The translations under genes were made by a program, and so were the position numbers. This document shows positions 1 to 13,700 of a DNA stretch of 64,000 nt, piece after piece. The notes beneath the pieces were generated by a model. That model saw only the letters and a list, made by a program, of their open reading frames with translations, searched no databases and was not told the origin of the DNA. Origin of the DNA: Piezodorus guildinii (Eukaryota; Arthropoda; Insecta; Hemiptera; Pentatomidae); NCBI GenBank assembly GCA_023052935.1, contig CM041292.1, forward strand, positions 143,929,143 to 143,993,142. Direction: 5' to 3'. How positions within the stretch are numbered: the first letter of the stretch is position 1; every line of letters starts with the position of its first letter.

Positions 1-27
1 TAGAAAAGCCCAATACAAAGATTACAA
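1..27 (+). CDS. NFRKB: NFRKB exon 1 in window (3' end only)
   Basis: Tail of an exon reading R-K-A-Q-Y-K-D-Y before the donor GTAAGTG at 28. It matches the KSQYKRY stretch of the vertebrate protein and joins in phase to the next exon. Coding starts at base 2 of the window; earlier exons lie outside. Confidence 0.8.
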
Positions 28-3000
28 GTAAGTGTGTTTTTATTACTTAAGAGTAAGATTTGTTTATTATAATATGGTAGAATCCTAATAACCCTCATTG
101 ATTATAATGTCAAAGAGTTAATTATAAATAATGAGGTATTAATTCTCATGCCAGCACATCGTATTGTTGGGAGTAAATTAAAAAAAAAATAGATATGTTC
201 TAGATTGTTTTAAAATTATAATTTAAACACTACCTGAGAAAGTGACTACTGTGAAATATAATTTCATGTTTGAAAAACAAATCAGTGAGGCCGTGCTACA
301 TCGTGGGAAAACAGGTTGGTAAAATTTTGTGAGAGCGAGGTCTTGTGAGGGTTGATGAAAGTAGGGGAAAGAGAGGAAGGCATAATTATTTTAATAAATT
401 CGGATATTAACATCAAATATTACTTTTCGTTAAATCCTATAACATCATTAAGTATTATTTTTAACAAAATATTTAAAAACTAAACGATAAAGTTATAACA
501 AAACTAACAAGTTTAATATGTACATCATGCAAAAATGTTTTTTTTAATGTAGAAACTCCATTTTAAAAAATTAAAAATTATAACTAAAGTTTAAAAAAAA
601 AAGTAAAGCATGAAGTTTTATTGAAAATTCGGTGATTGAATATTTATTATAATCCGTTGAATGTATGTGAGAGTGTATGATATTTCACTATTACCAGATC
701 TCACGATATTTTACCTACCTGTTTTTTCACCGTGTAGCGCAGCCTTAATGTATTTTCAAATTTTGTATTATCATTGAATAGGGGCTATGTCAATGGCTTT
801 GCGAAGTGGGTTCAGCCTAGAGAATACCAAGTCATCAGTGTAAAATTTTGCTAATTAATGATGCATGCTGTTGATAGATTTTTTTTTTCAATTTTAGGCG
901 ATTGTTGGTACATCTTAACATCGCCTTAGTTAAAATTTCCTTATCATTTAGGATCTCCTTTACTGCAGAGTCATTGCAAGAATTAGAATGCAATCATTGA
1001 ACATAATTCTTGTTTTTCTTATTCAATTTTATATAAAGCTTTGAAATGCCCAATTATTTATGAAGCTTTCAACAGTTCAATAACTGCTTTCCCTTCTAAA
1101 TTTGCAATCCTGAAAACAATTTTTTATTATGCTGACACTTAAATCTTGCCCCATATTGTCAGCAATGTTTATTGTTGAAAATTAGATAATAAAAATATGC
1201 TCTTCACCATCAATCATTCCTAATACAATATCTTTAATCGTTCTTCTTATAACTTTTGATAAAAACACTTTTCACTTTCTCATTTTCTTTATTTAAAAGC
1301 ATTATGAGTTAACCAGTTTTATATTTTAAAATTAGATTGAAATTTTTTACATTATTAGGAATCTGATAAAAATACTTATTCTTAAGCGATTTGATTGCAT
1401 TTTTTTGTTTTTTTAATGCAAGTTAAACAGAGATTTTTTGGGAGCAGCGAATGAGTACAAGTTATTGGATTTATTGTATCACTATCATATACAAGACTGT
1501 AGGTGATTAATTATTTGACAAAGGCACATACAACATTCGTTAGATTTTCTAATGAACATATTTTTATTTGTTTTATAGGCGTTCAGAACGATGGAGGATG
1601 TATGATCTTATGAAATCAGTATTAGCTTCTAGGCAGCATTTAGTTGATGCTGTCATTAATGGTGAAAGGCCCAAAGTTTTTACTGCTACCCCCAAGAAAC
1701 CCAGTGTTTCCCTTTCTCCCAATGTAAAAAGTAGGTATTTTCAAGAACTTGCATTAATTAAAGAAGAAATTGGTGAATCTAGTGAAAGCTCAGAGGATGA
1801 AAACTATCCAGGTATTACTGTAATATGCCACCACTTTTCAACTTTTAATTAAATACTTATTCTACGTAATAAAGATTGATATCTTTTGCTTCTAATCTAT
1901 TACTCTTAATACCTTTAAATTTTATTACTTTTGTAGAGGGACCATTGGGTGTTGGTAAAAAACCAAGAAGAAGTATTAGTTTGATCGAACTGGGACTAAA
2001 TGATGGTATCGAACCTGTTCTTGGAACTCTGTGCACAGGACCTACTCCGTGGGACCAAGGCAAAACACCTCAATATAATCCTTATTATATCCATGAACAG
2101 TCTTATTCACAAATGTTAGCTATTCATTCTAAAAGAAGATCTAACCGCGAGGTATATTTATGTTTATATTAAGTGTATTGAAATTTTTTTGAAATGTAGC
2201 TAACTCTAAAATACCTTTTACTAGGCTAAAATATTAATAGTATTGTATATACATTTATGTACTACTCAATTTTTCTTTCAATCAAATTTCTCCTAAAATA
2301 TTAAAACAGTTAGTGATATGGCCTTTCCTAGACTCCAATTTTAGAATTTACTGTGAAAGGAACAGATTTTCATGCTTACCTTTAACATAATAATTATCAT
2401 AAATGGCAATTATAACTACTGTTTTTTACTAAATAGTTATCTTGATTTAATATTTTGTTTGTTTTGTTTTGGTGTAAAAAGGAACATCCAGATTTACAAG
2501 TTGATGGCATTACTCTTCATGATATTGCTCAAAGGTGTAGTAAATTTTTAAAGAAATCTGCTGGTTCAAAACCAGTTATTTCTAAAAAAAATAAACTCAA
2601 GCTGAACAGAACTCCTTCTATATCAAGTCCTATGGTAATCTTTAATGATCTAAATTCTTATGATCTGCTTTTGATTTATTATAAATTTATCTCTATGTTT
2701 CTGTTTCTATTTTTATTTAGTTTGATGATGATTTCGGCGATACTAGTGGAACTGAAGAAACTGGAAGTACTCTCCTTAAGCCAGATGTTGATGATGAAGT
2801 AGAGAAAGTAGTAGATATTGAAGCTGTTGATGAGCTTCCTTCATTACCAGTGATAGTTAGACAAAATTCAACTGTTTCTAGTCAAATGTGGGTATCTTTA
2901 AATGTTGCTGGTTTAATCTTGAACTTATTGTGTAATTTTTAATAAAAGTAGAAATCTTTCACTTAATTAAATTTCTTCAGTTATTTTTGTATTATTTCAC

Positions 3001-6000
3001 AAATGTTCAGAACAAGAAATTTCATAAATTACATTAAATTCAGTAATGTTTTGTTAAAACTGCTTTTGTATCTTATAAAATATCATAAGTAATTTATTTA
3101 TATCAATATTTTTTATTGATATTTTTAAAACATTGCTGTTTCTATTTTACTGTAGTTTATTTTGTTTTTAATAAACTATATTTTAATATTATTCTAGATC
3201 AACTTCTAAAAACAATAAATCACCAGCATTGAAAAGGTTTAGAACTGAAAGTCATGACAGTTCAAAGAAAGGTTCTTTGCCAGTTAATGATGAAATTCAC
3301 AAGAAAGGAAGCTTAGGAAGTGATAAAAAAACTAAGGTTACCATAATTAAAACGGAAACTGACCTCTCCCCTGAAATCAAGAAAGCTCGAGTGCCCTTGA
3401 CGCCTGCCACACTTTCTGATCTTGATGGCATTGATATGATGGATTTACCTGTTGATTTTGATGAATCATCTCCGCTTTCATTAGATGAAATAAAGTAAAT
3501 ACCTTTTTAATTATCTTATGACTGAAAATTCTGTTAATTAATTTCAAAATTTAGGTTTTTATAATGAAATCAGTTATGTCTTATCTGCAGTCTCTATTAT
3601 CTATTAATGCATGCTATCATTCTTTCTTAAGTAAGTGAATAAGGGGTGTTCTATTTTTTTCAGTTTAAATTTTAGGTCAGATTAATGTTAGATTTTTCCC
3701 AAAATATGATCATTCTACTCTTAGCAATGTTCTGTGGAAGTACAGCACTGCTTTACTCTGAGTATCAAGTTATTCTGGTAGCTCTTACAAATCTCTAATG
3801 ATCTAACATTGGTGTTGAGGCATGTGTTTTTGTACTATTTATACCTAACTCACCCTCACATACCAGTATGATCCATGGCCAACTTGGTTTTTTGACAAAG
3901 TATCTAGTCGTAAATTCCAATTTTGCTCTGTAATGATCCTGTTGATCGCTATACAGTTGACAGGGTTCATCAAACAGTTTCCTTTTTTTCTGTATGTCTT
4001 CTTTGCATCCTCGGTGCTCTTTATTCAAACATCCTGTGTACTTGTTCTAAATAAGCGCAGTCCTTTGACTTTGGTATTATTGACAATATCCCCTTTCCGC
4101 CACTGCATTGTTACATCTGACGGTTTCATGTATATTCATCTATAGTCTATAGATCCATCTTTCGCCTTTCTTTCAAATATTTTGGGGTGGTTGTTAGTAT
4201 CATGAATTTGATTAATTATAACCACTGTGAGCAGTCTTATCCCTAAAATCTGTGTGTTTGTTTAAAAGGAACGGTGCGAATCATAATGGACCTTGATATT
4301 TCATCACACAAGGCAAGAACCAGACTTCAATAGATACAGAAATGGAGCTTAGTCAATTCTGCAGTGTAGAATTATTAGAAAAAAAATTTCTGGTAGCATT
4401 CATATGTCAGTTATGTTTTGAAATAATGAAAAATCAAGGAGGTATAGTCTGAGCTATAAGAATGGGTTCACTTTGCCATCCTTTAGTTGATTTAATATTA
4501 TTTTAAGTTATCCTGAAATTCTTAAGGTAACTGTTGTCAAGTTGGAGAGGAGAAGGGAATGATAAGAAAGTGGCATGGAACTGTTGTTTATATAGATTTT
4601 AGGATCAGCTGATTTAGATATTCTTTTCATTTTAACTTCAAAGAAAACTTTGGTTTAGTTCAATTAAAGAAAAATACAGTACTCCTTGTCTTTATGTTCC
4701 ATAATTTATATCAAAATAATAATAATAGGGGATGTATAAGATAGTTATGGAAAAATATTTTTGATAATTTCATTATAAATTAAATAAAAAACAGTTGTCA
4801 AACTGAAGTTTTTTAGAAAAATTGTTTTACACAGACAAATAATACATATTGTGATTATTTATTTTTTTAATTATGTTTTTGACCATTTTTTCTCTCTTTT
4901 AAATATCAGATCACACCCCGAGCTAATGCAAGAAACCCAGGCTTGTTTCTTCTCCCTTATTCGAGATATTCTTCTTTCAACTCCAGACCATAGGATTGAA
5001 CCTAGAGAGCTTGAATCAAGAGTGAAAGCCTGGGCCAACAGTCCAATAGCACCTCTTAACCCTTGGTATACACCTCAACTGGAATCAAAGTTGCAATCTG
5101 CTGTTCATTTTTTAGCTGGAGATTCTTCAGGTATAGTAAACCTTTCACCTAACATATTTTTACTTTCACTTACCTATACAGAATATATAGTAAGGGAAAG
5201 CATTGTGATCGTGAAAATTTTTTAAGTACAGTTTTCAACAGAAATACACGTTTTAGGGTCCCTTGAGTCCAAATGACCAAGTCTCACAAAAAGGTCTGTC
5301 TGTCCGTTTGTGTATGTGTGTGGTAAGTCTAGTGCGAAAAAGAAAAGCCCCTATGAAACTGAAATTTCATATCAAGACAAATATACGCCCGAGATGTTAC
5401 AGCAACTTTTTCATCAATATCAGCTTACCAGAAAAGCCACTACATACAATGCATTTTGCACCTTTTTATGATTTCCTCAAAAACGGCTATAATGATTTTG
5501 ATTAAAATTGCTATATCGACGGGATTTAATATCATGTAGGTTTCATTCTGATTGTGATAGTCTGACAGGTCTTAAATGCGATAATTTTAAAATTTCTTCC
5601 TCTAAAGTACTTTTAATTTTGTAGTTTTTATGAAATTGACCATATCATCTGATTAGCATTGCTAAAACACAGGTAAATATATAAGATGAACGAATTTGAT
5701 ATCCAACTAAAGAATATAACTGCAATAATATTTTTTTAATGCAATTTTTAGTTTTTGAACTTAAGAACAGTAATATACATGTATGATATACCATTGGAAT
5801 ACTAAAGATTTAAGACAAAATATTATCTTATACATACTAGCGCAAAAGTTAATGGAGAGTGATGAAAATACGATAAAACAAACTGATTGTCGTATAATAG
5901 ATTATTTAATAAAACACATGTTTCTATTAAAATCTAATGTAAACAATTCTTTAACAATTTATATTTCCTTTCTAATTTTTTTTTTTTTTCAATTCTTAAA

Positions 6001-9000
6001 TTGATATAACTGACAGAGGTAAGTGAAAGTCGTGTGTTTCGCACACCAGATTATTTCTCTTCTGTTTCTATGATGCTTGATCAAAACTTGGTATTACTTT
6101 CTTTTCTTTTCTTTTTTAATTTTTTTGGAAGTTTTCTTAATTAGAACATTTAAAAAAGCACATACTACCTTCCATTCATCATCTAATCACTTTATTTCAT
6201 AAGTCTTATAACATTTTTTCATTCTAGTCGACGTTTCGGGGTTGTTTCCCCATTTTCAAGACTTATTCCTTGCTACAACATTTTTCATCATTCACTACAT
6301 CTTATAGCACACTGCTACTTGTCTATCTATCTTATTTTTTCTCTATACAGCCTAACAATTGCTCTGATTGTTCTTATTTTATTTCAAAAGTTTAACTAGG
6401 TTTTTAAAATTGAAATGATTTGTCAGTACGTGTTTTCTCTTATTTTAAAATAAATTATGTAACATTTTTACCGGTTATCCCATTACAAAATCACAAAAAA
6501 CAAATGAAGTGCGGGTATCACACAACTTTCACTTACCTCGGCTGTTAAAATCAATTTAAGAACTATTACATAAGCTAAAACTTGAAAAAAGTTTTAAGTT
6601 AATTAAAATAAAAAGTGTATTCAGTTTCATTAGAAACATATGATTTAGATTAAATAATATAACTATATTAAATTGTTGTGGATAATAATCAGTAATTAGT
6701 TTTTGCCCTATTCGTCACTATCAGAAACCGAAAAAAACTTATGGATTCAACCACTATTTAAACTAAGAAGTATTTATTGCTGGACCAGCCTGTTTACTTT
6801 TTTTCCAGAACCTCTTCCTGAAGATTATGTGCCTTATATGGAATGGAAGGTGACTGTAAAGCAGTATCAGTGGATAGGAGCAGGTCGTGATTCTGACCAC
6901 CGCTTGGTTGCCTTATGTTCAGTCTGGGGTGAAAGGAGCTCTGGAAACAGTTCTTCTTCTGCAACTGCCTTGCCATCAAGCAGTAGTGCCGTTAGTAGTA
7001 ATAGCATCGTTCAAACCTCATCAGGGCCACCTGCTCCCCGAGGCCCTGCTGTACAGCCCACTTCAGTTCAGGACAGGATTATATTCAGGCAACAGGTTAT
7101 ATTTTTTGTTTTAATTTTAATCCTTTCATTTCAAAATTGTTATTGTTATATGTTTATATGCTGTGAAATTCTGTTTTCGTGATGATGCATTGAAGATAAG
7201 CTTTCACAGTTTAATGATCATTAGTTGCAATTCTTAATAATTATAGTATTGTTGAAAGTTGGACATAAATATTTTAGGAAACTTTGCACATTCATTGTTT
7301 ATTTTTATTGAAAATAAAATTAATAAAGTAATCATTAGGTAAAATCAGTGAAAATATACAAGACATTGTAACATTTATGTTTTGATAGCACCTTGATTGG
7401 TGTATTAGATGTAATCCAAATTTTTTTGAAATTCACTTTTTATTGTTTTAGTAATGTATTATATCTATGTAACTATTATAATTTAATAAGTTTTTTTGTA
7501 TATACATACTTACTTAATTTATTTATTTTTATTAAATAGGAAAAGCAACGTTATGAGACACCATTTCGTGCTTTTACCTATAGGGTGGGAGGAGTGGAAA
7601 GAGTTGTTGGTCCTGTGCGATCGATGCAAGCTGGAAATCTGAGCAAAGCACGAGGGCATACTTTGCTTGTTGATGACCGGCCAAAATATGTTACCATACT
7701 TGAGTTAGGTATGCCAGATTTGTCTCTTCATTTAATTATAAATTAACCATAAAAAACAAATTAACTACCATTAAAAATTTTTATTGATAAAAAGAATAAA
7801 CTTTCTTTCTAAGATGATTATTGTATATTGCATACAATATTTTATTTATTAATATTGTTTGTATGTTGCCTGCTTCTTTTCAATTATTTAACTAAACTTA
7901 TTACTTTAAACCTTTCAAAAATAGATGGAAGTGGGAACATTTCTGTCTATTACACTATTTGTTTTGTTTTTTTTACTACCTCATATTTAACATTGTTATT
8001 TCTAGTTCGAGATGCTGTTGCTAGGCTTCCTAATGCTCAAGGAACTCGGGCTGATATTGTTACTCTGTTGAAGGATTCACAGTATCTATCCGAAAATGCA
8101 CAAGAAGGGATGTTGAGTTCTGTGGTTAGTGGTGCCCTAGATAGGCTGCATTATGAGAATGATCCATCTGTTAAATATGATTCAAAAAGGAAAATTTGGG
8201 TTTACCTGCATCGTGGAAGGAGTCCAGAAGAGTTTGGTAAATTACATATGTATACATGTGTTTTATTTTATATTGATTATGATACAATTTCTCACTTTAT
8301 CATTCTTTTAGAACGATTACATGCTCTGGGTGCAAATGTCAAAGTATCGAGACCGAAATCAGCAAGAAAGCCTTCTAAAACAAAGAAGGATGCTTTGCCT
8401 AAAATTGAGATTCCTGAGAATTCTGTAAGTTTTTATTTATTTATTTTCTATTTTTTTGACTGATCCAATGCTGACTTATGCTTTCAAATGGTAATATGAA
8501 ATTTGGGAAGTTGGGCTGTCTGTTCTATGCTCTTTACAAAATACCTCTTGGAGGCACTACCAGTCTGAAAAGAGAAGGGGTGCTGGTTTTAACTGTTGCT
8601 TTCATTAATCAAGGTGGAACATGTCTATATTGGAATTTGGAATCCATTTCTACCTTCAGCCATCTTGGCTTGACTACCTTACTCCCATGAGATTATTGTC
8701 AGTAACAATCATTTACGTGGCATATAATAATTCAATAGTTAGAGTAATCAATTTTTTAAATATTATTATTATATAATAACTGTTTTTATTAATGTAAGTT
8801 ACTGAAATGACTAATTAAACTTATTAGACATTGCTGTGAGTGCAGTTGTGCATAGATCTTAAAACAGAAAAAATTAGTTGCAGTTGCAGTCAATGAAATG
8901 AACAACACCTATAAAGAAAACTTTTCTTACTGTGTGCCTGCATTTTACCTTATTTTAGGCCTCATTCAGGAATAGAGATTTTTATATGTAGTAACTGGAT

Positions 9001-10757
9001 ATGTATGGGTCATCCAAAGGCAGAATTTTCTTATTATTCCTTTTTATTTTATTAAAAATAATGATTTTTTTTTTTTTTTTCCAATGAGCTAGTATGTTTA
9101 TTGGTTAATACATTTAATGTCACTTTACTGTAGCTAAGTGGACAATGCTGTAGTGGGAGGCCTAAATTTTGCCTATCTAATGAGCTACTAGTATTTTAAG
9201 AATAATTTGTAAGAAAAATTCAATGAATAATTAATTAATTTTGAGTATCTATTTTATTATTGTTTTTTTTTTATGGTATGTTTTAATATACTTGTTTACC
9301 ATTGTAGGAAGGCCGCAGTGGAACTGAAGGTGGTAGTGTTATTGCTATCACAACTGCAAGTGGTACACCTTTGGTTGTTGATGCTAAGAACAGTGTGAAA
9401 AGACCAGTTACTACAGTTACTAGAAAATTGATTCCAGACGGAGGAGTCAAATCACTCCTTGGAAAACCAAGAAACAAATTAAGTGAAGGGCAAGGTATTC
9501 TTAGGCTTCAGGGAAGTTCAGGTCAACAAAAACCCGGATCAATTCTTCCTGCTAGAACCATTGTACAGGATACCAATATAGTCAGAACTGCACCTCAAAA
9601 TGTTGTTAGTACTTTTTTCTCTCTTTTTTTTTAAATGTTAGATTTAATATTAGTTCTGTTTACAGCAGTTTTCTTGTATTGAAGGATGTCCGTGAAAATA
9701 TCTAATTTGTGTGATTAATGAATGTACAGCAGTTTTCTTGTATTGAAGGATGCCCATGAAAATATCTAATTTGTGTGATTAATGAATGTAATTTTAAGTA
9801 ATTAGGATTTTCCCTGAAACTGGGATTTCCCTTTGAATCATCTACTAGTATTTCCTTACATAAGTGGGACGACGAGATTAGTAGCTCTCAATAATTAATG
9901 AATCTTATTCTTTCACTATTATTTCTCCTTCAGATTTTTATTGGCAAGCTAGAATTTCTTTGTGAGTAGTAATATCTTTATATTTAGGAATCATGAAATA
10001 TTTTTGTTTATTTAGGTCTTGTAGTACGAAAAAGAAATGAATTTAGCTTTTTTAATATTTAAGTATGTCAACAACATATTTATATAGTGTCTTCTCTATA
10101 CATTTGTCATACTCTTTATATCTTATTCATTTTTAAAATTATCTAATTATAGTTTTATTTCTTATCTGTGAAAAGGATTGTTGTTTTATCTATATTTTCT
10201 TGCAGGTGAAAAAATCTGTTACTATATCAGCAGATGCTGTTGCAAAGGCTGGAAAATCAATTGTAAAAGTAATTACTACTTCACAGACTGCGACCCCGAA
10301 TGCTGGTATGTTGTCTTCTTTTGCATTATTGTGATGTGTTTGTTGAATAAATTATTTATGATGTAAACAAAATAAAATAAATAAATAGCAACAAAATAAT
10401 CTTAATATGCAGTCATTTTGGGCAATACTGATGTAATACAAATAATTGTGTTTAAAAGCATAGAATCTTGTATAAAAAGTTATTTTTATAAAACTTGAAA
10501 TCTTTATTTTTATAGTGCATCTGCTATATGAATTCGTATTAAAATAGAAGTTTTTTTTTTCCATATTAAAAGTAATTAAATTTTTTTGGTTTATTATTTC
10601 AATAATGAATCTTTGTAATCCATCTAGAAAAAAAAAAAAAATATTCTCTTTCCTTCCCCTATAGAATTTAAGATTTCATGTTTCAAGAATCTGAATAACG
10701 AATACAAAAAAATCCACCTGTCCACTGTTTCATGGCTCTTCTCAGAAACGACTAAAC

Positions 10758-10790
<33 letters not shown>

Positions 10791-13700
10791 GGCACGAAAA
10801 TAGCAGAGCATCCGAAATATCCTCTTTTACCCGAGTGTTTTACCCTATACTCTACATATTTGTACTTGAAAAAGTTTTATTCTAATTTTTCATTGAAATA
10901 ATAGAAATAAATTCTGCTAAATAATACAATCATTGCTTTTAGTGAGGACTGTGCAAAGGGTAACAAATCAACAAACTAACCAGCAACAACAGTTATTGCA
11001 ATTAAAACAGCAACTTCTTGCCAGTGGTGATAAGATTGTTAAGGGAACTAGTATTCCTACAGCATCAATTAAAAAACCTCAGTCCCAAATCGTAACACAA
11101 CAGCAAGGACAAGTAACATCTCAGGGACAACAGCAACAGGTTAAATTTTTATGATTTTATTCATTACATTTTTATTTATTTATTTTTTAAATTTAATATA
11201 GAAAATAAATAATAATATGATGTTTCTTATTTTAAGGTTATTGTAATGAAACAACAGACTTCTGGAGATAGTAGTAGCGGTGTTTCTGGAGGAAGTGGCA
11301 GTTCACAGCAGATGATAGTGATCAATCAGCCGCAGATATTGATGGATTCATTATCTGTTAAACAGCAAAAACAGTTGCAACACATCCTAACCAAGCAACA
11401 ACAGCAGGTTGATCAACAGCATACTTCAAATCAATCGATTCAAGTATAGTTGAATGTTATTGATTGATAAAATTAATGATTAATGATATACTTTTTGTAA
11501 TGAACTGAAAAATCTTGGCAAATTTCTTTCTTCTGTTAATACCAATTTCATTTGTTATTCATTTCCTCAAGGTAGCCCTCATGATTTCCTTACTAACAAT
11601 TTCTAAAGAAGGTATACCTACAGTCCAGATCTTGAGAATATGTATGATTAATGAAATTGGTACTTACATATTTAGAAACTTGTTTATTTGTGCCATATTT
11701 TTGTATTAAAAGACTATCTGAAACACTGTGGTTTGTGATAATGAAGTAACAGTAATAATTAGGAATTGACCGATGTGTTATAAATATTAAATATTTTTAG
11801 TATCTATTAAATAGATCTATATATCAAGATAATTAACCAGGCAGCTGTAACTTCAACCAGTTAAGTTCAGCGTCTGCCTAGATAAAGATTCCGCTCTGGT
11901 AAATTTGTAGAATAATAATCGGTTGTTTTCGCATAAACTAAAGACTTGTTACAGATTTTGCCAATGCTATTTTTGGCAAATCAGTTGGTAAAGACTTTAT
12001 GATAGATGTATCAGTTATGCTACAGTGGGAGTCCTAAATTTTGCCTATCCAGGTTTTATTAGGATATGGATCTTAAACGAGTACCTGATATCGCACAGGC
12101 TAGGGACCACCTTTTAACGTCCCTTCCAAAGAACAGATTTTTTACTCCCATTAAAAAATCCTAGGACCATCTGGTGGTTAGAACCCGTGACCTTTGGCAT
12201 AGGAGACTGTTATGCTAGCCACCCTGCTTCGGGTGATCCCTTCACCTCATAGTTTTAATAATCCTAGAAGACAATCCCTTCTTTGACATTATAATTCTAA
12301 ATAAGCAATGACATTGCTTAAAACATCATTCCTTGTATATCTATCATTACATTTAATCTCAATCTATTCAATATCTGTTAACATTTTGTTGACATCTTAA
12401 TATGATGCTTAAAGCCACAGTAGTATCAACAATTTTAAACTAGAAATATCTTTTTTTATTTTGTTTAATTACTAGAACGTTTCCTGATTTAGGTCACTTC
12501 TATGTGAATTTCCTCTTGTAAAATTTGTTAAAAATTTAAAAATCATGTGATAATTGGTGATAATAAGATACCTTTTCGATTTTATTGTTTTACAAATATC
12601 TTATTTGTTTTAACAGTTGATTCTTGGTAAACAACAGACAGGAGAGCAAGGCAAAGTTGTAACAACTGGTGGCAGCAAGACTGGTCCTATGATAGTCATG
12701 AAACCAAATGACACAAGTGGTAAACAAGGTCAAGGAGGAGTACAACAAATGATACTCGTAAAACAAAGCAACAGTGGTGACAGCGGTGATCAAGGAACGA
12801 CCCATATCACTCAGCAACAACTACAACAGATGATATTGCTAAAACAACAGCAAACACAAAACCAAGGCCAGGTGGGGCAACAGGGTCAACAGATGACACA
12901 ACAGATGATTATTGTGAAGCATCCTGACCAAAAATCAGTTCAAGTGATTCCTCAATCTACTTCCAAAGTATGTAATTAAGTAATTACTTTACAATTTGAT
13001 ACCTTAGATATTACCTTATTATTTTCTTTAAAAAACCCTTCTTCTTTGTTTTATTTGATAAGAGCATACGGTCTATGCTTAAAGGACATCTTTATATGTT
13101 TTTAATATGCCTTTATATACATTGATCGACAATAAAACAAATTTAATGATAATGGCTTTGGAAGAATATAAATTTACTATTGCAGCCAAAAGTATTGTTA
13201 ATCTCCAAATTTACTTAAGTACAAAAGGATCAAAAAGCTGAGTGGCCGGTAGTTCTGACTCTCTTTTCGGAATCAAATCTTCTTTCATGTTTAGATATTT
13301 TGATTAAATGCCATTGTTTTTAAAATTAAAGTTGTTTAGGTTTAATTTTTTAGGTTATAGAGGATTCTGATTCTAATTTTTGAATCTGAGAACTTAATCC
13401 CTTCTCTCCTCTTTATAGCTCTTTGCTTGTATAATTTATTGCGACTAAATTCCCTTTGTCCCTATTCCTGTATAAAACCTGAAATCTTCTCATTACCTCT
13501 CTAATATTCTTCAACTTTGACTACTGCTGTACAGTATACAGTTGTGTTTCTGGGGATCTCAAGGTAAAAACCAAATACTTAATTAATTGCTCTGTTCATT
13601 CATCTTCAGGGTCACTAGGTAAACCTCTGTCTCCTAATCTTATGTCGAGTTAAGGTGGCTGTACCGTTCCAATCGTTGCAAGTATTTCCTTGCATCATTC

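Noticed and set aside
1419..1505. Possible extra NFRKB exon before 1579
   Set aside because: Contains in-frame stops in the required phase, and exon 1 (ending at 27) joins directly to 1579 with conserved sequence.
6794..7182. Overlapping open frames on both strands within the exon at 6809-7095
   Set aside because: They are shadows of NFRKB exon 8; only the plus frame continuing from exon 7 shows family motifs.
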